Source: Pseudomonadota bacterium
GTDB taxonomy: Bacteria > Myxococcota_A > Polyangia > Polyangiales > Polyangiaceae
NCBI GenBank assembly: GCA_023402175.1
Contig: JAEXCN010000189.1
Coordinates: 1 to 51,130 of the forward strand
Length of the DNA: 51,130 nt
Direction: 5' to 3'
Below the pieces are notes generated by a model. It saw only the letters and a program-made list of their open reading frames with translations, had not been told where the DNA came from and ran no database searches. Every line of letters starts with the position of its first letter. Position 1 is the first letter of the stretch. A program made the position numbers and the translations under genes. Shown piece after piece: positions 44,563 to 51,130 of the stretch.

Positions 44563-46230
44563 ATGAGACGCGCGCTCCAGCTCACGGCACTCTCCATTGT
44601 CCTCGCAGGGGTGCTGTCGTCGGCCTTCGGGTGTGGCGACGAACCGATCCCTCGCACCTCGCCGTCCGACGTAGGCAGCGACCCGCGCGGCGACGCGGAC
44701 GGGCCGGCCCCCTCCGTCGAGGCTCCCGAAGCGGGCGTCCCCGACGCGCCGAGCGTCGTTCGCTACGACGTCCCGTGCGGCTCGGACGAAGTCTACTTTC
44801 CCGAGGAAGCGACCGAGCTTCACTGGAACATCTCGTGTGCGAGTGCGCTCGAAGCCCCCGCGCAGCTGCCCGAGGGGGCGTCGTTCGACTCCGCGTCCTC
44901 GACGATCTCGTGGACGCCTCGGCTCGATCAGGCCGGCCCGTTCGAGATCGTCCTGTCAGACGGCACGTCGCAGACGCGCATCTCGGGCACGGTTCTCGAC
45001 CGCTTCGATGCTCCAGGCAACGTGCCGCTGGTCGACCCCACGCAGTACCTCGAGGAGCACGGCCTCCCTGTCATTCATCTCACGTGGCACTCGGAAGACT
45101 CGATGTACTGCAGGGACGCGGTGGCGCGCGATTCGGTCCCCGCCGACATCATCGTCGGCGGACGCGCGCATTCGGGCGCCGAGCTCCGCTGCCGAGGCGA
45201 GACGTCCCTCGCCTTTCCGAAAAAGAGCTTCACGCTGAAGTTCACGAAGGACGACCCGTTCCATGCCCCGCCGAGCCTCGCAGCATTCGAAGGCCGCCGC
45301 CGGCTCATCCTCACGCAGACGTTCGACGACGTCTCCCAGATCCGAACGCGTCTCGCCTTCGAGCTGTGGAACCGCCTCGACCCGGAGAACGTGCGCATCG
45401 ATCAGGCGAGCGCCATCGTCTTCATCGACGGCGAGTACCAGGGGCTCTACCAGGTCACGGACGACGTCGGCGATCACCTGATGGCGACGCGCGGACTCGA
45501 CAAGAACGGCAACATGTTCAAGTCCAAGGCCCATTCGGGGAACTACCGGACGACGCTGAACAACGGGACCCCCAAAGAAGACCTGACCGTCGGCTACGAG
45601 AAGAAAGAGGGCGAGCCAGCGGACGACTTCGGGGATCTGATCACGCTGCTGAAGTGGGCGTCGGATTCGAGCATCGACGAGATCGAGAGCACGATCGATT
45701 CGGTCCTCCGCACCGAGGACTTCCTCGACTGGTACATCCTCGCGACGGCGCTGATCGCATACGACAACTTTGCGAAGAACTCGCAGGTCTACATCGATTC
45801 GAATGGGCCGGATCGGCGCTTCCGCTACATTCCGTGGGACCTGAACGCGACGTTCGGTCAGGCGTGGAACAGAGCCAAGGTCTCGGCATTCGATCTGGGA
45901 AGAGGGTCGACGCTGCCGTCCACCTACAACGGGATCTGGCAACGCATCGTAGAGAGCCCTACGCTCCTCGCGCGGCTCGAGGCGCGCTACGCGGCGGCGC
46001 TCGAGGGCCCGATGAGCCGGGCGGCGACGCTCGACCTCTTCGACGAGATGAGCGCAGAGGTCCGTCCCTCTGCGCTCCGGGACGACCGGAGATGGAACGA
46101 CGAACGCAAGCGCTACCCGCTCTGGTCCGCGCTCGAGAGCGACGCGACGTTCGACACCGAGCGAGCGAGCATGCGCTCGTGGATCGAACAGCGGTGGTCG
46201 TACCTCACGCCGCTCTACGTGTCTCCGTAG
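44563..46230 (+). CDS. CotH-kinase family lipoprotein
   Basis: A protein of 555 residues from ATG 44563; upstream in-frame sequence is not a signal peptide. The signal ends SSAFGCGDEP (Cys24), then a Pro/Asp/Ala linker. A small domain, about 65-145 (YDVPCGSDEVYFPEEATELHWNISCASALE), is Ig-like. The CotH domain (about 165-500) shows GETSLAFPKKSFTLKF, RLILTQTFDDVSQIRTRLAFELWNRL, FIDGEYQGLYQVTDDVGDHLMATR and FRYIPWDLNATFGQAWN, all expected motifs. CotH proteins of spore formers phosphorylate spore-coat proteins; in this group the role is not established. A hairpin (46236-46252) follows the gene. Confidence 0.93.
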   Translation: MRRALQLTALSIVLAGVLSSAFGCGDEPIPRTSPSDVGSDPRGDADGPAPSVEAPEAGVPDAPSVVRYDVPCGSDEVYFPEEATELHWNISCASALEAPAQLPEGASFDSASSTISWTPRLDQAGPFEIVLSDGTSQTRISGTVLDRFDAPGNVPLVDPTQYLEEHGLPVIHLTWHSEDSMYCRDAVARDSVPADIIVGGRAHSGAELRCRGETSLAFPKKSFTLKFTKDDPFHAPPSLAAFEGRRRLILTQTFDDVSQIRTRLAFELWNRLDPENVRIDQASAIVFIDGEYQGLYQVTDDVGDHLMATRGLDKNGNMFKSKAHSGNYRTTLNNGTPKEDLTVGYEKKEGEPADDFGDLITLLKWASDSSIDEIESTIDSVLRTEDFLDWYILATALIAYDNFAKNSQVYIDSNGPDRRFRYIPWDLNATFGQAWNRAKVSAFDLGRGSTLPSTYNGIWQRIVESPTLLARLEARYAAALEGPMSRAATLDLFDEMSAEVRPSALRDDRRWNDERKRYPLWSALESDATFDTERASMRSWIEQRWSYLTPLYVSP

Positions 46231-46235
46231 AGGCC

Positions 46236-46252
46236 CAGGAGCGGCGCTCCTG
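46236..46252 (+). terminator. GC-rich hairpin after the CotH gene
   Basis: CAGGAGC and GCTCCTG form a 7-bp stem with a 3-base loop, 5 bases after the stop. There is no T run, so termination efficiency is uncertain. Confidence 0.4.
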
Positions 46253-46398
46253 CGGGCGCTCGATCCAGCAACGAACGCGCTCGCGCCTTCGTGTCCGAGG
46301 CGACTCGGCCCGGGGGAACGGTGCTGTCGCAGAGCGCTGCGCCGATGCCTGCCGTCCGACGAGCTTGCCCATCGGGCCCCGGCCCGAGATAGTAGGGT

Positions 46399-46935
46399 GT
46401 GGGCCGCGCGTTGAAGCTCCGGGCGATCTCCTCCGGCGTCGCCATCCTGGGCGCCCTCGTGCTCGGCGCGCCGGCATGCGGCGACGACGCTCCTCCAGCG
46501 AACGTAGCGGAGGACGCGGGCGTCGACGCGGCACCTGCACCTGCGCCGGCTTCTCCTCCTCCGTCGGCGGCGACCGATGCGGCGACCGGCGCGGTCGTCA
46601 TCGAGGTCGACTGCCCGGTGGGCACGGCCGTCGAGCTCGAAGACAACGACACGCCCGAGAAGGCGAACGAGCTCGATCAACAGCTCTCGTTCTGCGGCGC
46701 GATCTCGCCCGGGACCGACGTGGACTACTCGACGTTCACGACGCCTGCGGGCAAGAAGCTCGTTCTCTTCCAGGCCGTCATCGACGGCGCGGTCGACTTC
46801 GATCTCGTCGTGAACGGAAAGACGCTCCGCCCCGGCGACGTGAAGAAGTTCGAGGCCGGCACGTACGTCGTGAAGGCGTACACGAAGGACGGCGAGCCTG
46901 GAAAGTACCGCTACCGCATCCAGTTCGAGGATTGA
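46399..46935 (+). CDS. Small lipoprotein with PPC-like domain
   Basis: A protein of 178 residues from GTG 46399; TTG 46411 is an alternative. The signal ends LVLGAPACGDD (Cys27). An Ala/Pro linker follows. The C-terminal domain, about 78-178, reads ELEDNDTPEKANEL, SFCGAISPGTDVDYSTFTTPAGKKLVL, DFDLVVNG and PGKYRYRIQFE. This is the pattern of bacterial pre-peptidase C-terminal (PPC) beta-sandwich domains: E-x-N-D-x-x-x-A-x-x-L, then G-x-i-x-x-G-D-x-D. No protease domain is attached. Possible sugar or calcium binding. Confidence 0.88.
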   Translation: MGRALKLRAISSGVAILGALVLGAPACGDDAPPANVAEDAGVDAAPAPAPASPPPSAATDAATGAVVIEVDCPVGTAVELEDNDTPEKANELDQQLSFCGAISPGTDVDYSTFTTPAGKKLVLFQAVIDGAVDFDLVVNGKTLRPGDVKKFEAGTYVVKAYTKDGEPGKYRYRIQFED

Positions 46936-46953
46936 CGCGCCCGCGAACAGGCG

Positions 46954-47757
46954 TCAGCGGCCCTTCCACACCGGGGCGCGCTTCTCCATGAAGGCCATGA
47001 GCCCTTCGCGTGCGTCCTCGGTGGCGAGGCACTCGGCGAGCTTGCTGCGGAGCATTGGCAGCGCGCTCGCGAGATCCATGTCGTCCTGCTCGGCGAACGC
47101 GCGGAGCCCGAGCGCGATCGTGATCGGGCTCTTCGACGCGATCGCGTCCGCGTAGCGCTTCGTCGCGGCGTCGAGATCGGCGGTGGCAGCGACCTCGTTC
47201 ACGATCCCGAGCGCCCTCGCCTCTTCCGCCGACAGCTTCTTCCCGAGGAGCATCATGTCGAGGAGCGCGCGACGCGGAACCAGGCGTGCGAGCACGGCCA
47301 TGATCATCATCGGGAACAGGCCGACGTCGATCTCGGGCGTCCCGAGCTTCGCATTCACGTCCGCCACCGCGAACGTCGACGCGGCAACGAGCCCGAGGCC
47401 GCCGCCCAACGCGGGGCCGTTCACGCGCGCGATGATCGGCTTCTCCGCGCGGATCATGGCGAGGAGAAGGTCGGCATAGTCTCCTTTGGGCGGAAGCACC
47501 GGACCGTCGCTCGCTCCTCCGCTCATCTGCGCGAAGTCCCCTCCTGCGCAGAATGCCTTCCCTTGCCCGGTCAGTACGATGACGCGAACGTCGTCGTCCT
47601 CGTGCGCGTCGCCGATCGCGTAGAGGAGCTCGTTGACCATCTCCGGGCCGATGGCGTTGCGCCGCTCCGGATTGTGGAGCGTGATCGTGCGAACGGGCCC
47701 GGCGTCCGCGACGCGGAGCTTCGCCCAGAGACGTGTGGCGGGCTTCGTCTTGCTCAT
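46954..47757 (-). CDS. Enoyl-CoA hydratase/isomerase family protein
   Basis: A protein of 267 residues from ATG 47757, with AGAGGAG upstream. The crotonase fold is clear: ITLHNPERRNAIGPEMVNEL, GQGKAFCAGGDFAQM (first oxyanion part), ARVNGPALGGGLGLVAASTFAVADVNAKLGTPEIDVGLFP (second). In classical hydratases the segment is GGGCELA with a catalytic Glu; here it is GGGLGLVA, so that Glu is missing, while the second Glu (TPEI) is kept. This is as in methylglutaconyl-CoA hydratases (LiuC-like) and isomerases. It is the last gene of the marR-BKACE operon, 43 bases after the previous stop. Confidence 0.92.
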   Translation of the reverse strand: MSKTKPATRLWAKLRVADAGPVRTITLHNPERRNAIGPEMVNELLYAIGDAHEDDDVRVIVLTGQGKAFCAGGDFAQMSGGASDGPVLPPKGDYADLLLAMIRAEKPIIARVNGPALGGGLGLVAASTFAVADVNAKLGTPEIDVGLFPMMIMAVLARLVPRRALLDMMLLGKKLSAEEARALGIVNEVAATADLDAATKRYADAIASKSPITIALGLRAFAEQDDMDLASALPMLRSKLAECLATEDAREGLMAFMEKRAPVWKGR

Positions 47758-47800
47758 GGCTCCTCTGGTCTCTCGTCGCTCGTCGCTGGCCGCAGCGCGA

Positions 47801-48721
47801 TCAGGACACGGCGGACGGATGCGCGGTCGATGCCGCGGCCTGCGGCTTGATCTGGTCGAGCGCGAGGATCTGCTTCGCCTGCTCGACGGTCGCGACCTTT
47901 CGCCCGCAGTCGCGTGCCATTCGCGCCGCCACCTCGATGAGATCGCCGTTGCTGCGCGCCATCTCGCCGTTCGGCAGATAGAGGTTGTCCTCGAGCCCCG
48001 CGCGGATGTTTCCGCCGAGCGCGAGCGCCGCACCGATCATGCGCCAGCCGCTCTTCGAGATCCCGATGACCTCCCACTCGCTGCCGGGAGGCATGATCTT
48101 CGTCTGCAGCTGCAGGCTCTCGACGAGCGGAGGAATGCCGCCGAGCACGTTCACGATGAAAGAGAATTGGAGCGGCTTCTTCAGGACGCCCATGTCGAGG
48201 AGCGGCCAGATGCCGTGCGTGTGTCCAGTATCGAAGCACTCGAGCTCGGGCTTCACGCCCGCGGCGTTCATCGCTTCGAGCAGCTTGATGATCTTCGCGT
48301 ACGTGTTCGGGAACACCATGTCGAAGACGAACGACTTCCGGTTCTCCGAGTACTTCGAATAGTTCATCGTCCCCATGTTGAGGGCGGCGATGTGCGGACG
48401 GCTCTCGGTGATGTACGTGCACTGCTCGGAGACGTCCTCGAGGATCGTCCCCGTCGAGAAATTGAGGAGGATCGGACAGCGCTTCGTCACTTCCTCTTTG
48501 ATCCGCGCGAAGACCTTCGGATCGAACGTCGGCGTGCCGTCGTCCTTGCGCGCGTGGATGTGCACGACCGCCGCGCCGGCGTCGTAGGCGCGCTTGCACT
48601 CTTCACCGATCTCCTCGGGCGTGTATGGGATCCCGGGGCACTGCTTTCGATTGGCGAGGACGCCGGTGACGGCGCAGGTGATCACGCAGAGGTCGGGATC
48701 GCGAACGAACGTCTGGCTCAT
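47801..48721 (-). CDS. BKACE (DUF849) beta-keto acid cleavage enzyme
   Basis: A protein of 306 residues with GACAGGAGG before ATG 48721. The family condenses or cleaves beta-keto acids with acetyl-CoA in a zinc-dependent way; its first known member is the 3-keto-5-aminohexanoate cleavage enzyme of lysine fermentation. The zinc-binding and substrate motifs are present: AVVHIHARKDDGTPTFDP (His-x-His) and ELECFDTGHTHGI, with LALGGNIRAGLEDNLYLP near the end. The substrate cannot be told from sequence, but neighbours (a hydratase family protein, a MarR regulator) suggest catabolism of an acyl-CoA or aromatic-derived keto acid. The stop of marR is 32 bases upstream. Confidence 0.93.
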   Translation of the reverse strand: MSQTFVRDPDLCVITCAVTGVLANRKQCPGIPYTPEEIGEECKRAYDAGAAVVHIHARKDDGTPTFDPKVFARIKEEVTKRCPILLNFSTGTILEDVSEQCTYITESRPHIAALNMGTMNYSKYSENRKSFVFDMVFPNTYAKIIKLLEAMNAAGVKPELECFDTGHTHGIWPLLDMGVLKKPLQFSFIVNVLGGIPPLVESLQLQTKIMPPGSEWEVIGISKSGWRMIGAALALGGNIRAGLEDNLYLPNGEMARSNGDLIEVAARMARDCGRKVATVEQAKQILALDQIKPQAAASTAHPSAVS

Positions 48722-48753
48722 CTTCGCCTCCTGTCGGCCGCTTCTCGGCCGGT

Positions 48754-49248
48754 TCAGCCCTTGTCGGAGTCTCCCTCGGCCGTCTCGCGGCGGACCGTCT
48801 GCCGGACGCGCTTGGCGACCTTTCCGAGGATCTTCACGAGATCGCGGACCTCGCTCGCCGTGAGGCTCTCGAGCGCGCCGCGGAAGATCTCCATCGGCTC
48901 GACCGGGATCTCCTCCGCGAGGCGGCGCCCCTTGGCGGTCAGGCGGATGTAGACGACGCGGCGATCTTCCTTCGAGCGCTCGCGCGTCACGAGGTTCTCG
49001 CGCTCCATGCGGTCGATGATCCCGGTGACGGTGCTGTTCTGCGCCCGGATACGCTCGGATAGCTCCGACAGCGAGAGGTCGCCGATCTGCTCGAGCATCT
49101 TCACGACCGTGAGCTGCGGCCCGGTCAGGTCGGCGCGCCGCGCGAGCTCCTTCGTGAGCCTGCGGCTCTCCGTGTACAGGTAGATGATCGCCTCGAGGAC
49201 CTGGTCCACATCGCGCTTGATCTCGGGGCTGACGGACGTCGACGGCAT
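48754..49248 (-). CDS. MarR-family transcription regulator
   Basis: A protein of 164 residues. Typical winged helix: LTGPQLTVVKMLEQIGDLSLSELSERIRAQNSTVTGIIDRMERENLVTRERSKEDRRVVYIRLTAKGR (about 41-107), flanked by dimerisation helices. It is the first gene of a three-gene operon (marR, BKACE, crotonase). An 18-base dyad adjoins its start codon and overlaps the promoter, so autorepression, relieved by an acyl-CoA or acid ligand, is likely. The ligand is unknown. Confidence 0.95.
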   Translation of the reverse strand: MPSTSVSPEIKRDVDQVLEAIIYLYTESRRLTKELARRADLTGPQLTVVKMLEQIGDLSLSELSERIRAQNSTVTGIIDRMERENLVTRERSKEDRRVVYIRLTAKGRRLAEEIPVEPMEIFRGALESLTASEVRDLVKILGKVAKRVRQTVRRETAEGDSDKG

Positions 49249-49291
49249 TATTTAGCGTGCGAAATATCCGTCCTTTCCCGGTCGCCGTCAA
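49249..49291 (-). promoter_or_regulatory. Promoter and MarR-type operator
   Basis: On the minus strand, TTGACG (49291-49286) and GATATT (49268-49263) are 17 bases apart. A palindrome of the form TATTTnGCnnGCnAAATA (49249-49266, 14 of 18 positions symmetric) overlaps the -10 box and runs right up to the ATG. The 5' leader would be about 8 bases, without a ribosome site. Confidence 0.75.
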
Positions 49292-49353
49292 CACGGACAG
49301 GCCGAGCTCGGGGCCATCACTGACAGCGCGGACGTGCGCTAGCATTAGAGCGC

Positions 49354-49896
49354 ATGGAGCTCCTCGTCACACCGAGGCTGATCCTCGAGCCGATCACGCT
49401 CGACGTCGTCGAGGCGACCTTCGCCGGGGATCGCGCCGCGATCGAGGACCTCGTCCGAGCCAAGGTCCCCGACGCGTGGCCGGGCCGAGCGCTCGTCGAG
49501 CGGGCGTTCAGCGCCTCGCTCGAGCACATCCGCGCCGCCCCGCTCAGGCGGCTCTGGGGCGACCGTCTGATGATCACCCGCACCGACGCGTCCGACGGCG
49601 ACGGGACGCGGCTCGTCGTCGGCAGCGTGATCTTCCACGGAAGGCCGGACGACGGGATCGCGGAGGTCGGCTACGGCGTCGAGGAGCGGTGGCAGCGAAA
49701 GGGCTACGCCTCCGAGGCGACGCGCGCGTGCGTCGACTGGGCGCTCGCGCAGGAGGGCATCACCTGCGTGACCGCAACGACCCCGCCGTGGCACACCGCG
49801 TCGATCCGCGTCCTCGAGCGCGCCGGGCTCTCCCGCGTCGGCATCGAGGAGCACGACGCGCTCGGCGAGGTGCTCCGGTTCGAGCGCCGGCGCTGA
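49354..49896 (+). CDS. GNAT-family N-acetyltransferase (RimJ/RimL-like)
   Basis: A protein of 180 residues. The opening LVTPRLILEPI is typical of RimJ/RimL-type acetyltransferases. The acetyl-CoA binding motif is EVGYGVEERWQRKGYASEATRACVDWAL (Q-R-K-G-Y-A). The end TPPWHTASIRVLERAGLSRVG is the usual N-x-x-S-x-x-V-x-x-K/R-x-G-F region. It likely acetylates an amine of a protein N-terminus or small molecule. It is divergent from marR with a 105-base gap but has no other link to that operon. Confidence 0.93.
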   Translation: MELLVTPRLILEPITLDVVEATFAGDRAAIEDLVRAKVPDAWPGRALVERAFSASLEHIRAAPLRRLWGDRLMITRTDASDGDGTRLVVGSVIFHGRPDDGIAEVGYGVEERWQRKGYASEATRACVDWALAQEGITCVTATTPPWHTASIRVLERAGLSRVGIEEHDALGEVLRFERRR

Positions 49897-50004
49897 ACGG
49901 ATGGAACCCTCGGCAGGAGTCCGGCGCACACGATTCCGCACACATGGAAAGCGGCTTCGTAGGAGTCGTGACGGCCGCGTGCACCCGTTGTAAAGCGGTA
50001 ATTG

Positions 50005-50847
50005 ATGCACGCCGTACGTCGTACCTTCGCCGCCGCGCCGCTCGTCCTCCTGTTCGCCGCATCCGCCCTTCCGGCGCGCGGAGACGACGCGAAGAAGGAC
50101 CAGCCGGTGGAGCCGAAGGAGGCGAAATCCGAGATCGTCGTCCCGAAGGATCCGGCGGCATCACCCCCGGCCTCGGGCAAGAAGCTGACCGTCACGCTCG
50201 CCGACGGCAAGACGGTGACGTGCCGCGAGCAGGCCGCGCAGCCGTTCCTCATTCGAGGCAACTGGTTCCCGCGCACGAACGACGCGGAGAAGGTGAAGGA
50301 GGGGCGCAAGCTCCTCGAAGAGGCGATCAAGTACCGGACGGAGAAGTACGGGTACTTCGAGGGCTTCGGCAACCCGAGGGCGAACAAGCATCCGCCGAAG
50401 CACTACGCGAAGTCGACGAGCTTCATGGGCCTCTCGGTGCAGGTGCACGAGAAGATCATCCCGGCCCTCAAGTGCGTCGAGGCAGCGCTAAATTCAAGCG
50501 GCGCGGGCAACGAGTACAAGCCGCGCGCGATGGGCGGCATTCGCTTCTCCAACACGTACCGCGGCGTCGAGGTCTCGAACCACGTCTACGGGATCGCGGT
50601 CGACATCGAGCCCGACAAGAACACGTGCTGCGGATGCGTCGCGCCGTGGAACGCGCACCCGCTCTGCAAGGACAAGAAGAAGACCGTCTTCGAGCGCATG
50701 GCGATGCCGCGCTCGTGGGTCGAGACGTTCGAGAAGTACGGCTTCTACTGGCTGGGCCACGACGTCCTGCAGGACACGATGCACTTCGAGTTCCTCGGCG
50801 ATCCCGACAAGATCACCGAGACGGGCCCGAACGTCGCCGCCAACTAG
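50005..50847 (+). CDS. Secreted M15-type D-Ala-D-Ala carboxypeptidase-like protein
   Basis: A protein of 280 residues from ATG 50005 (a TTG one codon earlier is less likely). A signal peptide (FAAAPLVLLFAASALPARG) is followed by a Lys/Pro linker. The C-terminal domain shows the M15 zinc site: SNHVYGIAVDIEP (His193, Asp200) and QDTMHFEF (Asp257, His260), as in VanY/Peptidase_M15_4 proteins. Extra Cys (CCGC and HPLCKD) probably form disulfides. It should remove or cleave peptidoglycan stem peptides in the periplasm. All ligands are intact. Confidence 0.9.
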   Translation: MHAVRRTFAAAPLVLLFAASALPARGDDAKKDQPVEPKEAKSEIVVPKDPAASPPASGKKLTVTLADGKTVTCREQAAQPFLIRGNWFPRTNDAEKVKEGRKLLEEAIKYRTEKYGYFEGFGNPRANKHPPKHYAKSTSFMGLSVQVHEKIIPALKCVEAALNSSGAGNEYKPRAMGGIRFSNTYRGVEVSNHVYGIAVDIEPDKNTCCGCVAPWNAHPLCKDKKKTVFERMAMPRSWVETFEKYGFYWLGHDVLQDTMHFEFLGDPDKITETGPNVAAN

Positions 50848-50894
50848 ATCGCAGGAGACCGCTACGCGCGCCGTTTCCGCGCTAGCATGAGAAG

Positions 50895-51130
50895 GTGCGG
50901 GGACTCCTTGCGGCGATCGCGACGTTGGCGGGGTGCGGGCTCGACGTCGTGGGGACGGCCGCGCCCGGACCGGCGGACGCTGCTGCAGACAGCAAAGCGT
51001 CCTCGCCTCCCCGCGACGACGCATCGGCCGATACGGAAACGAGCCCGGATGCCGGTGACAGCGGCGCCGGTGACAGCGGCCCGACGAAGGAGCCGCTCTG
51101 TCCGCCTTCGGCCGATTTGCTCGGCTGCTT
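50895..51130 (+). CDS. Start of a lipoprotein gene (truncated by window)
   Basis: The frame is open from GTG 50895 to the window edge (78 whole codons). An in-frame TAG ten bases upstream restricts the start to this GTG. It encodes a short signal, RGLLAAIATLAGC, with a good lipobox (LAGC, Cys14), then an Ala/Asp/Ser/Gly-rich linker with two copies of AGDSG, and PLCPPSADLLGC. The opening of the mature domain resembles other LamG-type lipoproteins here, but too little is visible to say. Confidence 0.75.
   Translation, partial: MRGLLAAIATLAGCGLDVVGTAAPGPADAAADSKASSPPRDDASADTETSPDAGDSGAGDSGPTKEPLCPPSADLLGC

Noticed and set aside
44442..46991. Plus-strand frame of 849 codons over the CotH gene
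   Set aside because: It is Arg/Pro-rich and has no motif; the alternative frame gives a lipoprotein signal and complete CotH domain.

Overview
The window is very GC-rich, with strong third-position GC bias, frequent GTG and TTG starts, and many secreted lipoproteins whose mature part begins with a low-complexity Asp/Ala/Gly/Pro linker. This, with a REC-GAF-HD-GYP regulator, a cytosolic Ser/Thr kinase, RCC1-like and propeller lipoproteins, a GlnRS fused to a YqeY-type tail and several LamG-like lipoproteins, points to a chromosomal segment of a myxobacterium (Myxococcota, probably Polyangia). The assignment is inference from gene content. I see no rRNA, tRNA, CRISPR array, transposase, integrase or phage gene.

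Left part (1-7235, all minus strand). An ECF-type sigma factor (5423-6016) heads a tightly coupled gene train. Each gene overlaps the next by 4 bp: sigma factor, one-pass membrane protein with a TPR-like tail, Cys-rich repeat lipoprotein, two paralogous propeller lipoproteins and an RCC1-like lipoprotein cut by the window edge. A secreted, possibly barrel-forming protein lies just upstream. This is the best candidate for a poorly described system.

7.4-22.4 kb is a mixed core region: M23 endopeptidase, TPR protein, lipB, a lipoprotein, a tandem CsbD protein, guaB, a secreted lipoprotein, the HD-GYP regulator, a CPBP intramembrane protease, a LamG-like lipoprotein, a decayed second CPBP fragment, a zinc-ribbon Ser/Thr kinase, a DUF2752 membrane protein and a Gly/Pro-repeat membrane protein. 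The roughly 1-kb non-coding stretch before guaB carries an inverted pair of 72-bp repeats with hairpins and a 33-bp tandem repeat.

22.4-30.5 kb is a minus-strand operon: CPBP protease, lipoprotein, glnE (with an in-frame 30-bp repeat expansion) and a 1034-residue Asp-box lipoprotein. 30.6-37.7 kb runs on the plus strand: a DUF2239 gene with a consensus promoter, palindromic operator and apparently leaderless start; a one-pass membrane protein; then a hairpin-rich leader followed by a coupled operon of a HARE-HTH/Mrr-like protein and two unknown proteins, plus a Cys-rich unknown.

37.7-51.1 kb contains glnS, LamG and vWA lipoproteins, an acyl-CoA carboxyltransferase, a CotH-kinase lipoprotein, a small lipoprotein, a MarR-controlled operon (marR, BKACE/DUF849, enoyl-CoA hydratase family), a GNAT acetyltransferase, an M15 peptidase and the start of one more lipoprotein. 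All identities, residue numbers and alignments are from reading the sequence by eye; no database search was run.
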